DNA from: Streptomyces althioticus
GTDB taxonomy: Bacteria; Actinomycetota; Actinomycetes; Streptomycetales; Streptomycetaceae
Reading direction: 5' to 3'
Assembly (NCBI GenBank): GCA_014649355.1
Contig: BMSW01000006.1
Coordinates: 310,001-374,000, forward strand
DNA: 64,000 bases
In this document: positions 1 through 8,276 of the stretch, in pieces
How positions within the stretch are numbered: the first letter of the stretch is position 1
Layout: each line of letters opens with the position of its first letter
Program-made: the position numbers and the translations under genes
Notes under the pieces: model-generated
Databases searched by the model: none
What the model was told of the DNA's origin: nothing
Seen by the model: only the letters and a program-made list of their open reading frames with translations

Positions 1-1664
1 GGGCCGGCCAACAGCGCCTGGTCGGTCGCGTTGGACAGCACCAGCGTCGCGTACACGGTCTGCTCCACCGCCGGGACGCACACGTACTCCGTGCGCAGAC
101 CCACCGCGATCTCGCCGACCGTGACCGTGTGCCAGGTGCCGTCCGACGGGATGTCGGCGGGCGCCGCCGCGTCGTAGCGATGGTCGAACGAGCCCGCCGA
201 CTCGCGGGGCCGCACGGCGTGCCCGGGCAGCGGCAGCGCGGCGGGCCGCTCGGCGCGCCGGCGGTACTCGGCGGTCACCGGATCGAAGCCCGCGTCGGGG
301 AAGAGCAGCCCCCGGCGGTCGCGGGACTCGTCCGGACCACTCAGCACGAGGGCCGTGTAGTCGAGTTCGGCGTCGTCCGGCCGTGGCGGGCCCGGGACGG
401 GCGGGGACGGCGCGTGCGGGGCGGCTGCCGCCGACTCGGGGGCGGGCGCGTAGGCCCCGCCGCCCGCGCGGGGAGCGGCGGCCGGGCGGGGGCCGGAACC
501 GGGACGGGACCGGGGCCGCGACCGGTCCGGGGCGGGAGCCGAACCCGGCGCGGCCGGCCCGAAGCCCTGGGCGGGCGCGCCGTACGCGGCCCCGGGGGCG
601 GGCATCGCGGAGGGCGCGGGCGGGGGCGGCGGGGGAGTGGGAGGAGCGCCGTAGGCGGCGCCCACCGTGACCGAGGCGTCCTCGCCGGAACCGCCCGCGA
701 CCAGGCCCGCCGCTCTCGCCGCGACGACGTCGGGTTCCGGGGGAGGACCCGCCGCGTCGTACCCGGCGAACAGGTCGGACAGCCCCGCCGGGGGCTCCCG
801 CCAGCCGGACGGGGCCGGCGCGGGCTGGCTGCGCCCGATACGGACCGACCGCAGCCGGGGCAGATCGGTACGGCGTCGCAGATCGGCCGTGGCGAAGGCG
901 ATCCGCACGCCCGTCCAGTCCTCACCGGACCGCTGCGCGACCGAGGCCCGCAGCAGGAGCCGTCCGCTGTCCTCGCCCTGACGGTGCGTGAGGCGGTACG
1001 CCGGCACCCAGACGGCGCCGGGCACCCCGTACTCGATCTCGACCTCCGCCTCCGCCCCGGCCCCGCCGCGCACGGTCAGCACCGCCGTGTACGAGGAGGC
1101 CACCCCGGACGCCGGGGCGTCGGTGCTCGCGCGGGCCAGCCGGTCCTGCGCCACGTCCATCTCGTGCTCGAGGCGCCGGAGTTCGTCGTCCAGTTCGCGC
1201 AGCCCGTCGTGCAGCACGGTCAGGCGCTCGTCGACGAAGTCGGCCAGCTCCAGCCAGGCGTCCACCGGGGTGCGGCGATGCGGGTCCTCGCGCTTGCGGC
1301 CGGGCGGCACCGGACGCAGCGCGCCGACCTCCTCGATGCGCTTCACCTGCCGGTCCCGCCGGGCGTCGGCGGAGTGGTACGCCTCGGTCAGCCGGTCGAC
1401 CTCACGCCGCGCCTCGGCGACGGCGTCCTCGTCCACCGGCTCCGCGTGGATCTCCGCCCGCGCCTCGGTGACCCGCGTACCCGGCGCACCGAGGACGCGG
1501 GCGCGCAGCGAGTGGGGGTCGAGCGAGCGCGGCAGTCCTGGCACCCGTACCTGCCCGTCCGCCGGGACGGTGCCCCGGGCGACGCGACGGCACAGCGCGC
1601 CCTGCGCGTACACCGTCACCGATGCGAGTGCCGAGTCCCACCTCGGTGCCGTCCCAGCCGTCAT
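1..1664 (-). CDS. DUF4139 (mucoidy-inhibitor MuiA-like) protein, C-terminus cut by window edge
   Basis: Translating from an ATG at 1662-1664 leftward gives an open frame to base 1, so the last part of the protein lies outside the window. The N-terminus (about residues 10-60) resembles the DUF4140 domain. Residues about 80-160 are charged and probably coiled coil. A DUF4139-type beta domain follows, with YGVPGAVWVPAYRL and RASVAQRSGEDWTGV typical of the family. A long Ala/Pro/Gly-rich insert interrupts this domain. The biochemical role of the family is unknown; the MuiA name comes from a mucoidy phenotype. Family call is firm, function is not. Confidence 0.8.
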   Translation of the reverse strand, partial: MTAGTAPRWDSALASVTVYAQGALCRRVARGTVPADGQVRVPGLPRSLDPHSLRARVLGAPGTRVTEARAEIHAEPVDEDAVAEARREVDRLTEAYHSADARRDRQVKRIEEVGALRPVPPGRKREDPHRRTPVDAWLELADFVDERLTVLHDGLRELDDELRRLEHEMDVAQDRLARASTDAPASGVASSYTAVLTVRGGAGAEAEVEIEYGVPGAVWVPAYRLTHRQGEDSGRLLLRASVAQRSGEDWTGVRIAFATADLRRRTDLPRLRSVRIGRSQPAPAPSGWREPPAGLSDLFAGYDAAGPPPEPDVVAARAAGLVAGGSGEDASVTVGAAYGAPPTPPPPPPAPSAMPAPGAAYGAPAQGFGPAAPGSAPAPDRSRPRSRPGSGPRPAAAPRAGGGAYAPAPESAAAAPHAPSPPVPGPPRPDDAELDYTALVLSGPDESRDRRGLLFPDAGFDPVTAEYRRRAERPAALPLPGHAVRPRESAGSFDHRYDAAAPADIPSDGTWHTVTVGEIAVGLRTEYVCVPAVEQTVYATLVLSNATDQALLAG

Positions 1665-1742
1665 GTGCTCCCCCGCGCAGCCGTGTTCGTGCCGAGAGGC
1701 AGCCTACGCGGAGACGGCCCGCTCCGGATCAGCGGAACCGGA

Positions 1743-2801
1743 TCACCAGAGGAGGCACCAGTACGCGCCGTGGTGCCCGATCCCGATTCGGCTCTCGTGC
1801 GGCACCAGGGCGGGGTCGGGCCGCCCCACGGCCGACAAGGTGCAGGCGGGGTCGCCGACGGTGCCGGCGGCGGACATGCGGCGGGCGGCGTCCGTGGCGG
1901 CGGGGGAGGTGTACCAGGTGGTCGAGGGGGCGCCCGTCGGCGGGGGAGTGGCCGCAGGCTTCGGCTCGGCGGTGGGCTTCGTGCTCGGCTTCCCGGTCGG
2001 CTCTTCGGTCGGCTTCGCGGTGGGCGTCGTGGTTCGCTCCGCGGTGGCCGAGGCCGACGCGCTCGGCGCGGGCTCGGGCGTGGCCGTTCCTGCCGGCTGC
2101 CGCGGCGGGAGGGAGACCGACGGGTGGGCCGTGGGGAGGCGTGTCCCGGTCCCGGGCGGCGGAGGGATACGTGGTCCGGGCGCCGTCGCTGTGGTCGGGT
2201 GCGTCGAAGGGGCCGCCGGCTCAGGAACGGCCGAGCGGAGCGGGCCCTCCGGCGCCGCCGACCGCGCCGGGGCAGTGGCCCCCTCGGGCGCGCCCGTACC
2301 CGTGTCGGTACCCGTTCCCGCCCCGCCCGTCGAGGTGGGCGGCGGAGGCACGAACCCCGGCGCCCGGCTGGACGGCGCGACCCCGGACGTGCCCGCCACG
2401 CGCGGAGGCTCGGTGCCGGCCCCGCCGTCCGGCACGGCGGGCCGGGTCCCGGCGCCCTGGTCGGGCACACCCGGTGGCTGTGTCCTCCCCTGCCCGGGCG
2501 GTGACGGTCGCGTCGCCGCACCGCCGCTCGGCTCGGCCGCCTCGCCGGGACGGGACGCCGTCGGCACCGGCCCCCCGGTGCCGCCCGTGCCGGTCGGACC
2601 GGGAGACGGCGTCGTGGCGGTCGGCGTCGGCAGCGGGCCCAGCGTCGGCAGGGTCAGATCGTTCGAGGCGGACGGCCGGGGGCTCGGTGTGCCGTCGTCC
2701 TGCGCCACCCACACCCACACGCCGACGCCCCCCAGGACCAGCGCGGCCGCGCCGCCGGCGATCCAGGGGGCGCGCCGGGGCGGGCGACGGTGACGATTCA
2801 T
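1743..2801 (-). CDS. Pro/Thr/Ala-rich membrane-anchored protein of unknown function
   Basis: 352 residues from the ATG at 2799-2801; a GTG three codons earlier is also possible. A basic N-terminus (RHRRPPRR) is followed by one hydrophobic helix (about residues 10-30). A long low-complexity Pro/Thr/Ser/Gly/Ala linker spans about residues 40-290, including PTxKPTEEP-like repeats. The C-terminal 60 residues are more globular (TWYTSPAATDAARR ... YWCLLW) and contain two cysteines that could form a disulfide. Topology suggests a cytoplasmic tail, a linker crossing the cell wall and a small outer domain. The compositionally biased linker creates long false frames on the other strand. No family recognised. 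Confidence 0.72.
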   Translation of the reverse strand: MNRHRRPPRRAPWIAGGAAALVLGGVGVWVWVAQDDGTPSPRPSASNDLTLPTLGPLPTPTATTPSPGPTGTGGTGGPVPTASRPGEAAEPSGGAATRPSPPGQGRTQPPGVPDQGAGTRPAVPDGGAGTEPPRVAGTSGVAPSSRAPGFVPPPPTSTGGAGTGTDTGTGAPEGATAPARSAAPEGPLRSAVPEPAAPSTHPTTATAPGPRIPPPPGTGTRLPTAHPSVSLPPRQPAGTATPEPAPSASASATAERTTTPTAKPTEEPTGKPSTKPTAEPKPAATPPPTGAPSTTWYTSPAATDAARRMSAAGTVGDPACTLSAVGRPDPALVPHESRIGIGHHGAYWCLLW

Positions 2802-3026
2802 GGTCACCACTGTCCTACGAGCCCCGTCAGGCCGCCTGTCACGTGGTCCGGCTGCCCTGCCGCCGGTCCGCCCGATGCGCTCGTACGGGTGACGGACACC
2901 GCCGACCGGCCGTGCCGTCCGAGCCGTGCGGAGGACGCCGCTCCCTTACCTCCGAGGTCATCGACCCCGCCCCCGGTCCGGTGCCACGATCACCGCGTAC
3001 GAGCCCGACGCACCGTGGAGGACACC

Positions 3027-3380
3027 ATGACCGCCTATGCCATCGCCCGTCTGCGGCCGGCCGCACCGCACCCCGACATCGTGGAGTACATGGAGCGCAT
3101 CCCCGCCACGCTGGAGCCGTTCGGGGGCCACTTCCTGGTGCACGTCACGCGCCACGAGGTGAAGGAGGGCACCTGGCCCGGTGACGTGGTCGTGATCGCC
3201 TTCCCCGGGATCACCGAGGCACGGGACTGGTGGGACTCGCCCGCCTACCAAGAGATCGCACCGCTGCGTTCCCGGCACATCGAGGGCGACATCATCCTGG
3301 TCGACGGCGTCCCCGACGGGTACGACCCCGCCGTCACGGCGGCGGCCCTGCGCAAGCAACTCGACGCCGCCGCCGACTGA
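3027..3380 (+). CDS. DUF1330 domain protein
   Basis: 117 residues, starting at an ATG preceded by GGAGG with good spacing. It is a small ferredoxin-like alpha/beta fold: AYAIARLRP, then PFGGHFLVH, then VVVIAFPGITEARDWWDSPAY, the hallmark of the DUF1330 family (dimeric alpha-beta barrel superfamily, usual length about 95-120). No catalytic role is established. It is followed after 86 bp by the SRPBCC gene on the same strand, which may be cotranscribed. Confidence 0.85.
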   Translation: MTAYAIARLRPAAPHPDIVEYMERIPATLEPFGGHFLVHVTRHEVKEGTWPGDVVVIAFPGITEARDWWDSPAYQEIAPLRSRHIEGDIILVDGVPDGYDPAVTAAALRKQLDAAAD

Positions 3381-3466
3381 GCGTTGGGCAGCCCGGGTGC
3401 GTCCGGTTACGGTGGGAATGTCCCCTTCGTCCGGGGTGCCCCCCCGGAATATCCGGGAGAGAGACC

Positions 3467-3916
3467 ATGAGTACTCAGTTCGAGGTCGTCGTGGATGTCG
3501 ACCGGCCCATCGAGGACGTCTTCGCCTACCTCGCCGACGGCCGGAACGACCCCGAGTTCAGTCCCCGCGTCCTGAAGATGGAGAAGAACCCCGACGGCGA
3601 CACCCATGTGGGCACGGTGTTCCACAGCACGGTGAAGGACGCCGGGATGCGCTCCGAACGGGACTTCGAGATCTACGAGTTGAGCGCACCCACCCGTATG
3701 CGCTGGCACGAGGTGTCGCACAACTCCATCACCGCCCAGGACGGTGGGTACGACCTCGAACCCACACCTGACGGCGGCACCAGGGTGCGTCTGTTCAACG
3801 TGCTCGAAGGGCACGGCGTGGGCAAGGTGCTGCTCCCGCTCGCGGCGAGCGCGTCCCGCAAGGACGCCCCCGCGTTCGGCCGGCGCATCAAGGAGGCCGT
3901 CGAGGCCTCCGCCTGA
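3467..3916 (+). CDS. SRPBCC (START-like) family protein
   Basis: 149 residues, ATG preceded by GGGAGAGAGACC. The sequence has the pattern of polyketide-cyclase/SRPBCC proteins: EVVVDVDRPIEDVFAYLAD at the N-terminus, WHEVSHNS mid-protein, GGTRVRLFNVLEG, and a long C-terminal helix. Proteins of this fold bind hydrophobic ligands in a helix-grip cavity; the ligand cannot be told from sequence. It probably shares a transcript with the DUF1330 gene upstream. Confidence 0.82.
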   Translation: MSTQFEVVVDVDRPIEDVFAYLADGRNDPEFSPRVLKMEKNPDGDTHVGTVFHSTVKDAGMRSERDFEIYELSAPTRMRWHEVSHNSITAQDGGYDLEPTPDGGTRVRLFNVLEGHGVGKVLLPLAASASRKDAPAFGRRIKEAVEASA

Positions 3917-3934
3917 CACACCCCGTATGGCCCG

Positions 3935-3970
3935 CCGGGCGCGGCGGCCGTTCCCGGCCACCGCGCCCGG
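3935..3970. terminator. Bidirectional hairpin between convergent genes
   Basis: CCGGGCGCGG C GGCCG pairs with CGGCC A CCGCGCCCGG around a TTCC loop: 15 pairs with one internal mismatch. It lies between the stops of the SRPBCC gene (3916) and the small membrane gene on the other strand (4010). No U-run follows, as is usual in Streptomyces. Confidence 0.6.
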
Positions 3971-4009
3971 CGCCGGCATGCCGATACCCGCGCGAACCCC
4001 GCGCGGGGC

Positions 4010-4165
4010 TCAGGAGACGAGCACCCAGACCGCCATCATCAGCAGGAAGACGCCCACGGCCAGCGCCGGAAGCCCCAGGATCGCCGTCACCACGCCCCAG
4101 CGTGTCCGCCCACGCGTCGCCTCCGCGTCGCCCGCTCCTGCCGTGCCGCTCTGTGTCACGCTCAC
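4010..4165 (-). CDS. 51-residue single-pass membrane peptide
   Basis: A short frame begins at a GTG (4163-4165) behind GGAAGG with 7-base spacing. It encodes a polar N-terminus (VTQSGTAGAGDAEATRGR) followed by one strongly hydrophobic helix (VVTAILGLPALAVGVF and onward) that reaches the C-terminus. Codon third positions are GC-rich as in its neighbours. Small membrane peptides of this kind are common and uncharacterised in actinomycetes. The good ribosome site and clean hydrophobic pattern support it as real. Confidence 0.6.
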   Translation of the reverse strand: MSVTQSGTAGAGDAEATRGRTRWGVVTAILGLPALAVGVFLLMMAVWVLVS

Positions 4166-4211
4166 GAACTCACCTTCCGGTCAAGGGAATGACAGGCAGG
4201 CTAGACCATGA

Positions 4212-4688
<477 letters not shown>

Positions 4689-4696
4689 CCGCGCGG

Positions 4697-4722
4697 GGCG
4701 GGCCGCGTCCGGGCGGCCCGCC
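4697..4722 (+). terminator. Hairpin after the Rpf-like gene
   Basis: GGCGGGCCGC pairs perfectly with GCGGCCCGCC around GTCCGG. The hairpin starts nine bases after the stop codon of the Rpf-like gene. Confidence 0.5.
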
Positions 4723-4776
4723 TGGTCCGCGTCGGCGGTCCGGAGCGTGCCGTCACGGGACGGCCGGCACCGATCG

Positions 4777-5547
4777 TCACGCGCCCGGGACCGGGCTGCC
4801 GCCCATGACGGGGCCGCCCGCCGCCGGATTCTGCGGTACGGACGGCAGGAGAGGCTGCCGCCCCGCCATCGCCTTCTCGTTCTGAGCCGCCGTCAGTCTG
4901 CGGACGAACAGCAGGGCCAGCACCGCGGACACGATGTCGAGGGCCGACCCCGCCATCAGCCACCCCGCGGCATCGTGCAGCGCCTGTGGGTTGCTCGCTT
5001 CGTCGTACTGGTCCGTGGCGAACTGGTCGAAGATGCTCGACGCGATCCACATGCCCCACCAGGCGTTGAGCAGGCCCCGGTGCCGCAGCTCGGACGCGTA
5101 GGGGTCCGGCTGGCTGGCGCGCAGGACGTCCTTGGCGATGCCGTACGGGATGAACAGGTTGGCGAACGGGATGAACCAGCCGCCGATCGCCCAGCCCGGC
5201 GTGCGGCGCTGTACGTCCGGCGCGAACACCTCCGCGTTGTGGCGGACCCTGTGGAGCCAGATGATGAACAGCGTCGCGGTGCCGAGCTGGCCGAGCATGT
5301 ACATCGAGGTGGTCATGCCGATCGCCGCAACCGCCTGATTGGCCGCACCGGCGCCGACGTCGGCCGCGCCGCCGGACGCCAGGTCTCCCATCACGGACAT
5401 CATGTACGCCGCCGCGCCGAGGTCCAGCACGTCAACGACGATCAGGAAGGCGAGCAGCGCGGTCACGGCGTGGGCGAGCCCGATCGGTGAACGCAGCACG
5501 GGAAGCGGCCCGAGCATCGGGCGCTTGGGCAAGGACGGATGAGCCAT
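4777..5547 (-). CDS. DUF4328 multi-pass membrane protein
   Basis: 256 residues from the ATG at 5545-5547, which follows an AGGGGGGT ribosome site; an upstream in-frame start lacks one. About five membrane helices are visible: AVTALLAFLIVVDVL, TSMYMLGQLGTATLFIIWL, the GWFIPFANLFIPYGI stretch, LLNAWWGMWIASSIF and DIVSAVLALLFV. WLHRVRHNAEVFAP and TPGWAIGGWFIPFAN are signatures of DUF4328. Function is unknown. The C-terminal tail is Pro/Gly-rich and cytoplasmic. A small inverted repeat lies about 60 bp upstream of the start. Confidence 0.83.
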   Translation of the reverse strand: MAHPSLPKRPMLGPLPVLRSPIGLAHAVTALLAFLIVVDVLDLGAAAYMMSVMGDLASGGAADVGAGAANQAVAAIGMTTSMYMLGQLGTATLFIIWLHRVRHNAEVFAPDVQRRTPGWAIGGWFIPFANLFIPYGIAKDVLRASQPDPYASELRHRGLLNAWWGMWIASSIFDQFATDQYDEASNPQALHDAAGWLMAGSALDIVSAVLALLFVRRLTAAQNEKAMAGRQPLLPSVPQNPAAGGPVMGGSPVPGA

Positions 5548-6061
5548 GGGGACCCCCCTGAGAAGTGCGGTGAAAGTGCGACGCACCCTCCCCAGGAACG
5601 CCGCGAGATGATCACAAACGAGTGATCGACTTCCGGACCTTATCCCACCACCGGCACGGCGTGTCCATGACTATTTCGCACCCGCGGTGCAGGCCCCCGC
5701 AGGTGCGCGCCTGACGCCGGCGTCCACCTGCCCGCCGAGCCCGGTTGCTCCCGGGCGCCCGTGTGCAAGCTGGGCCCGCCGGGCCGGGCGGCTGCCGTCG
5801 CCACCCACGCCGGCCCGCACGACGGCCTCGTCCCGACCCCTACGGCGCCGTGGGCTCCTTCGTCGCGCGACGAACCTCGTCGAGGAGTTGCATCTGGTCC
5901 GCCACGTGCTACGCCGACCGGCCCGGAACGCCGGCCACACGCCGGTGGCCCGGCTGACGGGCCCGGAACGCACCTGACCCGCGAAACCGGCTTGCGCGGC
6001 ACGGCCGTCACGCACCACGGTCGTCGTGACGGACAGGATCACTGCCACGGAAGGCCGGACG
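5548..6061. other. 514-bp gene-free region with a small inverted repeat
   Basis: No frame here has both a ribosome site and a recognisable protein. GATCAC (5610-5615) and GTGATC (5622-5627) form an inverted repeat around AAACGA, 63 bp upstream of the DUF4328 start. It could be an operator. The rest is GC-rich sequence with several local self-complementary stretches and no similarity I can name. Confidence 0.4.
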
Positions 6062-6472
6062 ATGCACACGCCCGACGTCGACGAGGAACTCGTGGCGGTC
6101 GCGACGGAAGTCGCCCGCACCCGCTGCCGGGGCGACAACCACACCATGGCCGCGGCGGCCCGGGCCGCGGACGGCCGGATCGTCACCGGGGTGAACGCCT
6201 ACCACTTCACCGGCGGCCCGTGCGCCGAACTGGTCGTCGTCGGGACCGCCGCCGCCCAGGGCGCCTACGACCTGAGGACCATCGTCGCGGTGGGCGACCG
6301 CGACCGCGGAGTCGTCCCCCCGTGCGGCCGCTGCCGCCAGGCGCTCCTCGACTACTTCCCCGCCCTCGACGTCGTCGTCCCCACCCCCGCCGGCCTCCGC
6401 GCGGTCCCGGTCGCGGACCTCCTCCCGCACACGTACGTCTGGGCCGACCACCAGCCGGACACGCCGTCGTAG
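6062..6472 (+). CDS. Cytidine deaminase-fold enzyme (cytidine/blasticidin-S deaminase-like)
   Basis: 136 residues from an ATG behind GGAAGG. The zinc site of the tetrameric cytidine deaminase class is intact: C54-A-E56 (GGPCAELV) and C88-x2-C91 (PPCGRCRQ), with Glu56 as the proton shuttle. The substrate region (TGVNAYHF) is close to the canonical N-A/S-x-G-x-x-R arrangement but not identical, as in blasticidin-S deaminase relatives. It could serve pyrimidine salvage or detoxify a nucleoside. It stands alone on this strand; the next gene is convergent. Confidence 0.85.
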   Translation: MHTPDVDEELVAVATEVARTRCRGDNHTMAAAARAADGRIVTGVNAYHFTGGPCAELVVVGTAAAQGAYDLRTIVAVGDRDRGVVPPCGRCRQALLDYFPALDVVVPTPAGLRAVPVADLLPHTYVWADHQPDTPS

Positions 6473-6523
6473 TCCGCGGCGACGTGGAGGAGGAGGCCCG
6501 GAGCGGCGGAACGGCCGCGTCCG

Positions 6524-6952
6524 TCACAGGAGTTCGCGCACCCACTCCGCATCGGGATTGACCCGCGCCCGCCCGTCCGGCAGGACCACCGTCGGCACCG
6601 TCTCGTTCCCGTCCGCGACCGCCCGTACCGCCGCCGCGGCGGCCGGGTCGCGCCAGATGTCGACCCAGTGGGCGCGGCGCGCGTCCCGGCCCAGCCTGAA
6701 CCGCAGCCGCCGGCAGTACCGGCATCCCGGCCGCCAGTAGATCACCGGGCGCCCGTCCGCCGCGCTGCGGCGCCGCGCCTCCTCCGCGCCGAGAGGCGCC
6801 GGGAAGACCAACGGCGAGTTCACCGCCGCGAACGCGACGCACGCCAGCAGGACCGCGGCCGCCACGACCGTGTTCCCGGCGGCGAGCGGACCCGCCGCGC
6901 CCAGCGCCCCGGCCGTCGTCAGCATCGCGGGCAGCAGCCAGCCTCGTATCAT
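6524..6952 (-). CDS. Membrane-anchored glutaredoxin/mycoredoxin-like protein
   Basis: 142 residues. One or two N-terminal hydrophobic helices (about residues 4-50) precede a small thioredoxin-fold domain. The redox motif is CRYC (GCRYCRR) and the cis-proline motif is TVPTVVLPDG, as in mycoredoxins and NrdH-like proteins. The domain probably faces the cytoplasm and reduces mycothiol mixed disulfides. The ATG lies 9 bp after the stop of the LacI gene, with AGGGG in the gap, so both are likely on one transcript. Confidence 0.82.
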   Translation of the reverse strand: MIRGWLLPAMLTTAGALGAAGPLAAGNTVVAAAVLLACVAFAAVNSPLVFPAPLGAEEARRRSAADGRPVIYWRPGCRYCRRLRFRLGRDARRAHWVDIWRDPAAAAAVRAVADGNETVPTVVLPDGRARVNPDAEWVRELL

Positions 6953-6961
6953 CGCGCGCCC

Positions 6962-7975
6962 CTAGGACGATTCACGGACGACCAGCTCCGTGGGCAGCGT
7001 GATCTGCTGCCGCGGCCGGTCGTTCAGGGTGATGTCGGTGAGGATGCGGGCCATCGTGCGGCCCAGCTCCTCCACCGGCTGACGCACCGTCGTCAGCGGC
7101 GGGTTGGTGTGCCGGGCGAGCACCGAGTCCTCGAAGCCCACCACGGCCACGTCGTCCGGCACCCGGCGCTTCTGCCGGCGCAATTCGGCCAGCGCGCCGA
7201 CCGCCATCAGGTCCGACGCGGCGAACACGGCGTCCAGGTCCGGCATGCGTTCAAGAAGCAAACGCATGGCGCGGCCGCCGCTGTCCTCGGAGAAGTCGCC
7301 CGCTTCGATCAGCGACGCGTCCGCCGGGACGCCCGCTTCCTTGTGCGCCGCGTGCCACCCCGCGAGGCGGGCGCGGCCGACGTCCATGTCCTGCGGGCCC
7401 GTGATCGTCGCGATCCGCCTGCGCCCGCGGCCCAGCAGATGCCGGACCGCCTCGGCGGCGCCGCCCGCGTTGTCGGAGTTGACGTAGCTCAGCTGCTCGC
7501 CCGCGTCGCGGCGGCCGGCGAGCACCGTGGGCAGGCCCATCTCCTCGAGGATGCCGGGCAGCCGGTCCTCGGCGTGCACGGACACCAGCAGCACGCCGTC
7601 CACCCGGCGGGTGGCCACCGACTCGGTGAGCTGGTCGCGTTCGGCCTGGTCACGCACCAGCATCAGCTGCAGCTGCGTGCCGCTCTCGGCGAGCGCGCCG
7701 CTCACACCGCGGATCAGCGCGGCGAAGAACGGCTCCGAGCCGAGCCGGCTCTCCGACTCCGGGATCACCAGGGCCACGGCGTTGGTTCGGTTGGTGACCA
7801 GACCGCGGGCGACGGAGTTGGGGACGTAGTTCAGTTCTTTGATCGCCGCCAGGACCCGCGCCCGGGCGTCGGCGCTGACCAGGTCGGAGCCGTTGACCAC
7901 GCGGGAGACCGTGGTGCGACCCACGCCGGCGCGGGCGGCGACGGTCTTGATCGTGGGACGGCGGTTGCCCGTCAT
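6962..7975 (-). CDS. LacI-family repressor of the adjacent ceb-type sugar operon
   Basis: 337 residues. The N-terminal helix-turn-helix (TIKTVAARAGVGRTTVSRVV) and hinge helix are followed by a periplasmic-binding-protein-like effector domain (VDGVLLV, GRRRIATITGP, FAASDLMAVGAL, VVGFEDS). It is divergent from the sugar uptake operon. Variant LacI palindromes lie in the intergenic region both before its own gene and before the operon, so it probably represses both and is released by the imported sugar. Position and partner genes match CebR, the cellobiose repressor of Streptomyces. The operators deviate from the published CebR box, so I do not assign that name. Confidence 0.9.
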   Translation of the reverse strand: MTGNRRPTIKTVAARAGVGRTTVSRVVNGSDLVSADARARVLAAIKELNYVPNSVARGLVTNRTNAVALVIPESESRLGSEPFFAALIRGVSGALAESGTQLQLMLVRDQAERDQLTESVATRRVDGVLLVSVHAEDRLPGILEEMGLPTVLAGRRDAGEQLSYVNSDNAGGAAEAVRHLLGRGRRRIATITGPQDMDVGRARLAGWHAAHKEAGVPADASLIEAGDFSEDSGGRAMRLLLERMPDLDAVFAASDLMAVGALAELRRQKRRVPDDVAVVGFEDSVLARHTNPPLTTVRQPVEELGRTMARILTDITLNDRPRQQITLPTELVVRESS

Positions 7976-8088
7976 GCACTCCCCCCTCAGCGGCCGCGGC
8001 GGCGTTCTCTGCCGCGGAGGTGACCTGCGGCAATTCTTGCAGACGCCGGGGACGGCGAAGCACCCCCAGGGTCCGGGAGGCGAACGGA

Positions 8089-8102
8089 AGGGCTCGTTCC
8101 CA
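8089..8102. promoter_or_regulatory. Putative LacI-type operator in front of the repressor gene
   Basis: AGGGCTCGTTCCCA, whose reverse complement TGGGAACGAGCCCT matches 12 of 14 bases of the sites before the sugar operon. It sits 114 bp upstream of the repressor start, suggesting autoregulation. Confidence 0.5.
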
Positions 8103-8124
8103 TACAGAAGTTGCTTTCAAGTTA

Positions 8125-8202
8125 TTGACAGATTGCGTCGCTGATACAAGTCTTCGTGCAGCGGTGGGAACGTGCCCACCCAGAGTTGGGCACGTTCCCA
8201 CC
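8125..8202 (+). promoter_or_regulatory. Promoter region and tandem LacI-type operators of the sugar operon
   Basis: TTGACA at 8125-8130 could be a -35 box, but no strong -10 follows at the usual spacing. Downstream are two 14-mers, TGGGAACGTGCCCA (8165-8178) and its exact reverse complement TGGGCACGTTCCCA (8187-8200). Together they form a perfect 16-bp inverted repeat (8163-8178 with 8187-8202). The site centres are 22 bp apart, about two helical turns, so two repressor dimers could bind one face. The known CebR box is TGGGAGCGCTCCCA; each site matches 11 of 14 positions. Confidence 0.72.
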
Positions 8203-8276
8203 TCGATCAAGAGCCGCTGTAGTCATCGCAGAACTCGTCACTCCGATGTGTCAGCGCCGTCGCTAGGAGGAGATCC

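Noticed and set aside
129-2504. A 791-residue open frame on the plus strand
   Set aside because: It is the mirror of the DUF4139 gene and the Pro-rich membrane gene. It is extremely Arg/Gly-rich, has no ribosome site and matches no family.
5671-6186. A 171-residue frame across the gene-free region before the deaminase
   Set aside because: Arg/Ala-rich, no ribosome site, and it overlaps the deaminase start on the other strand.
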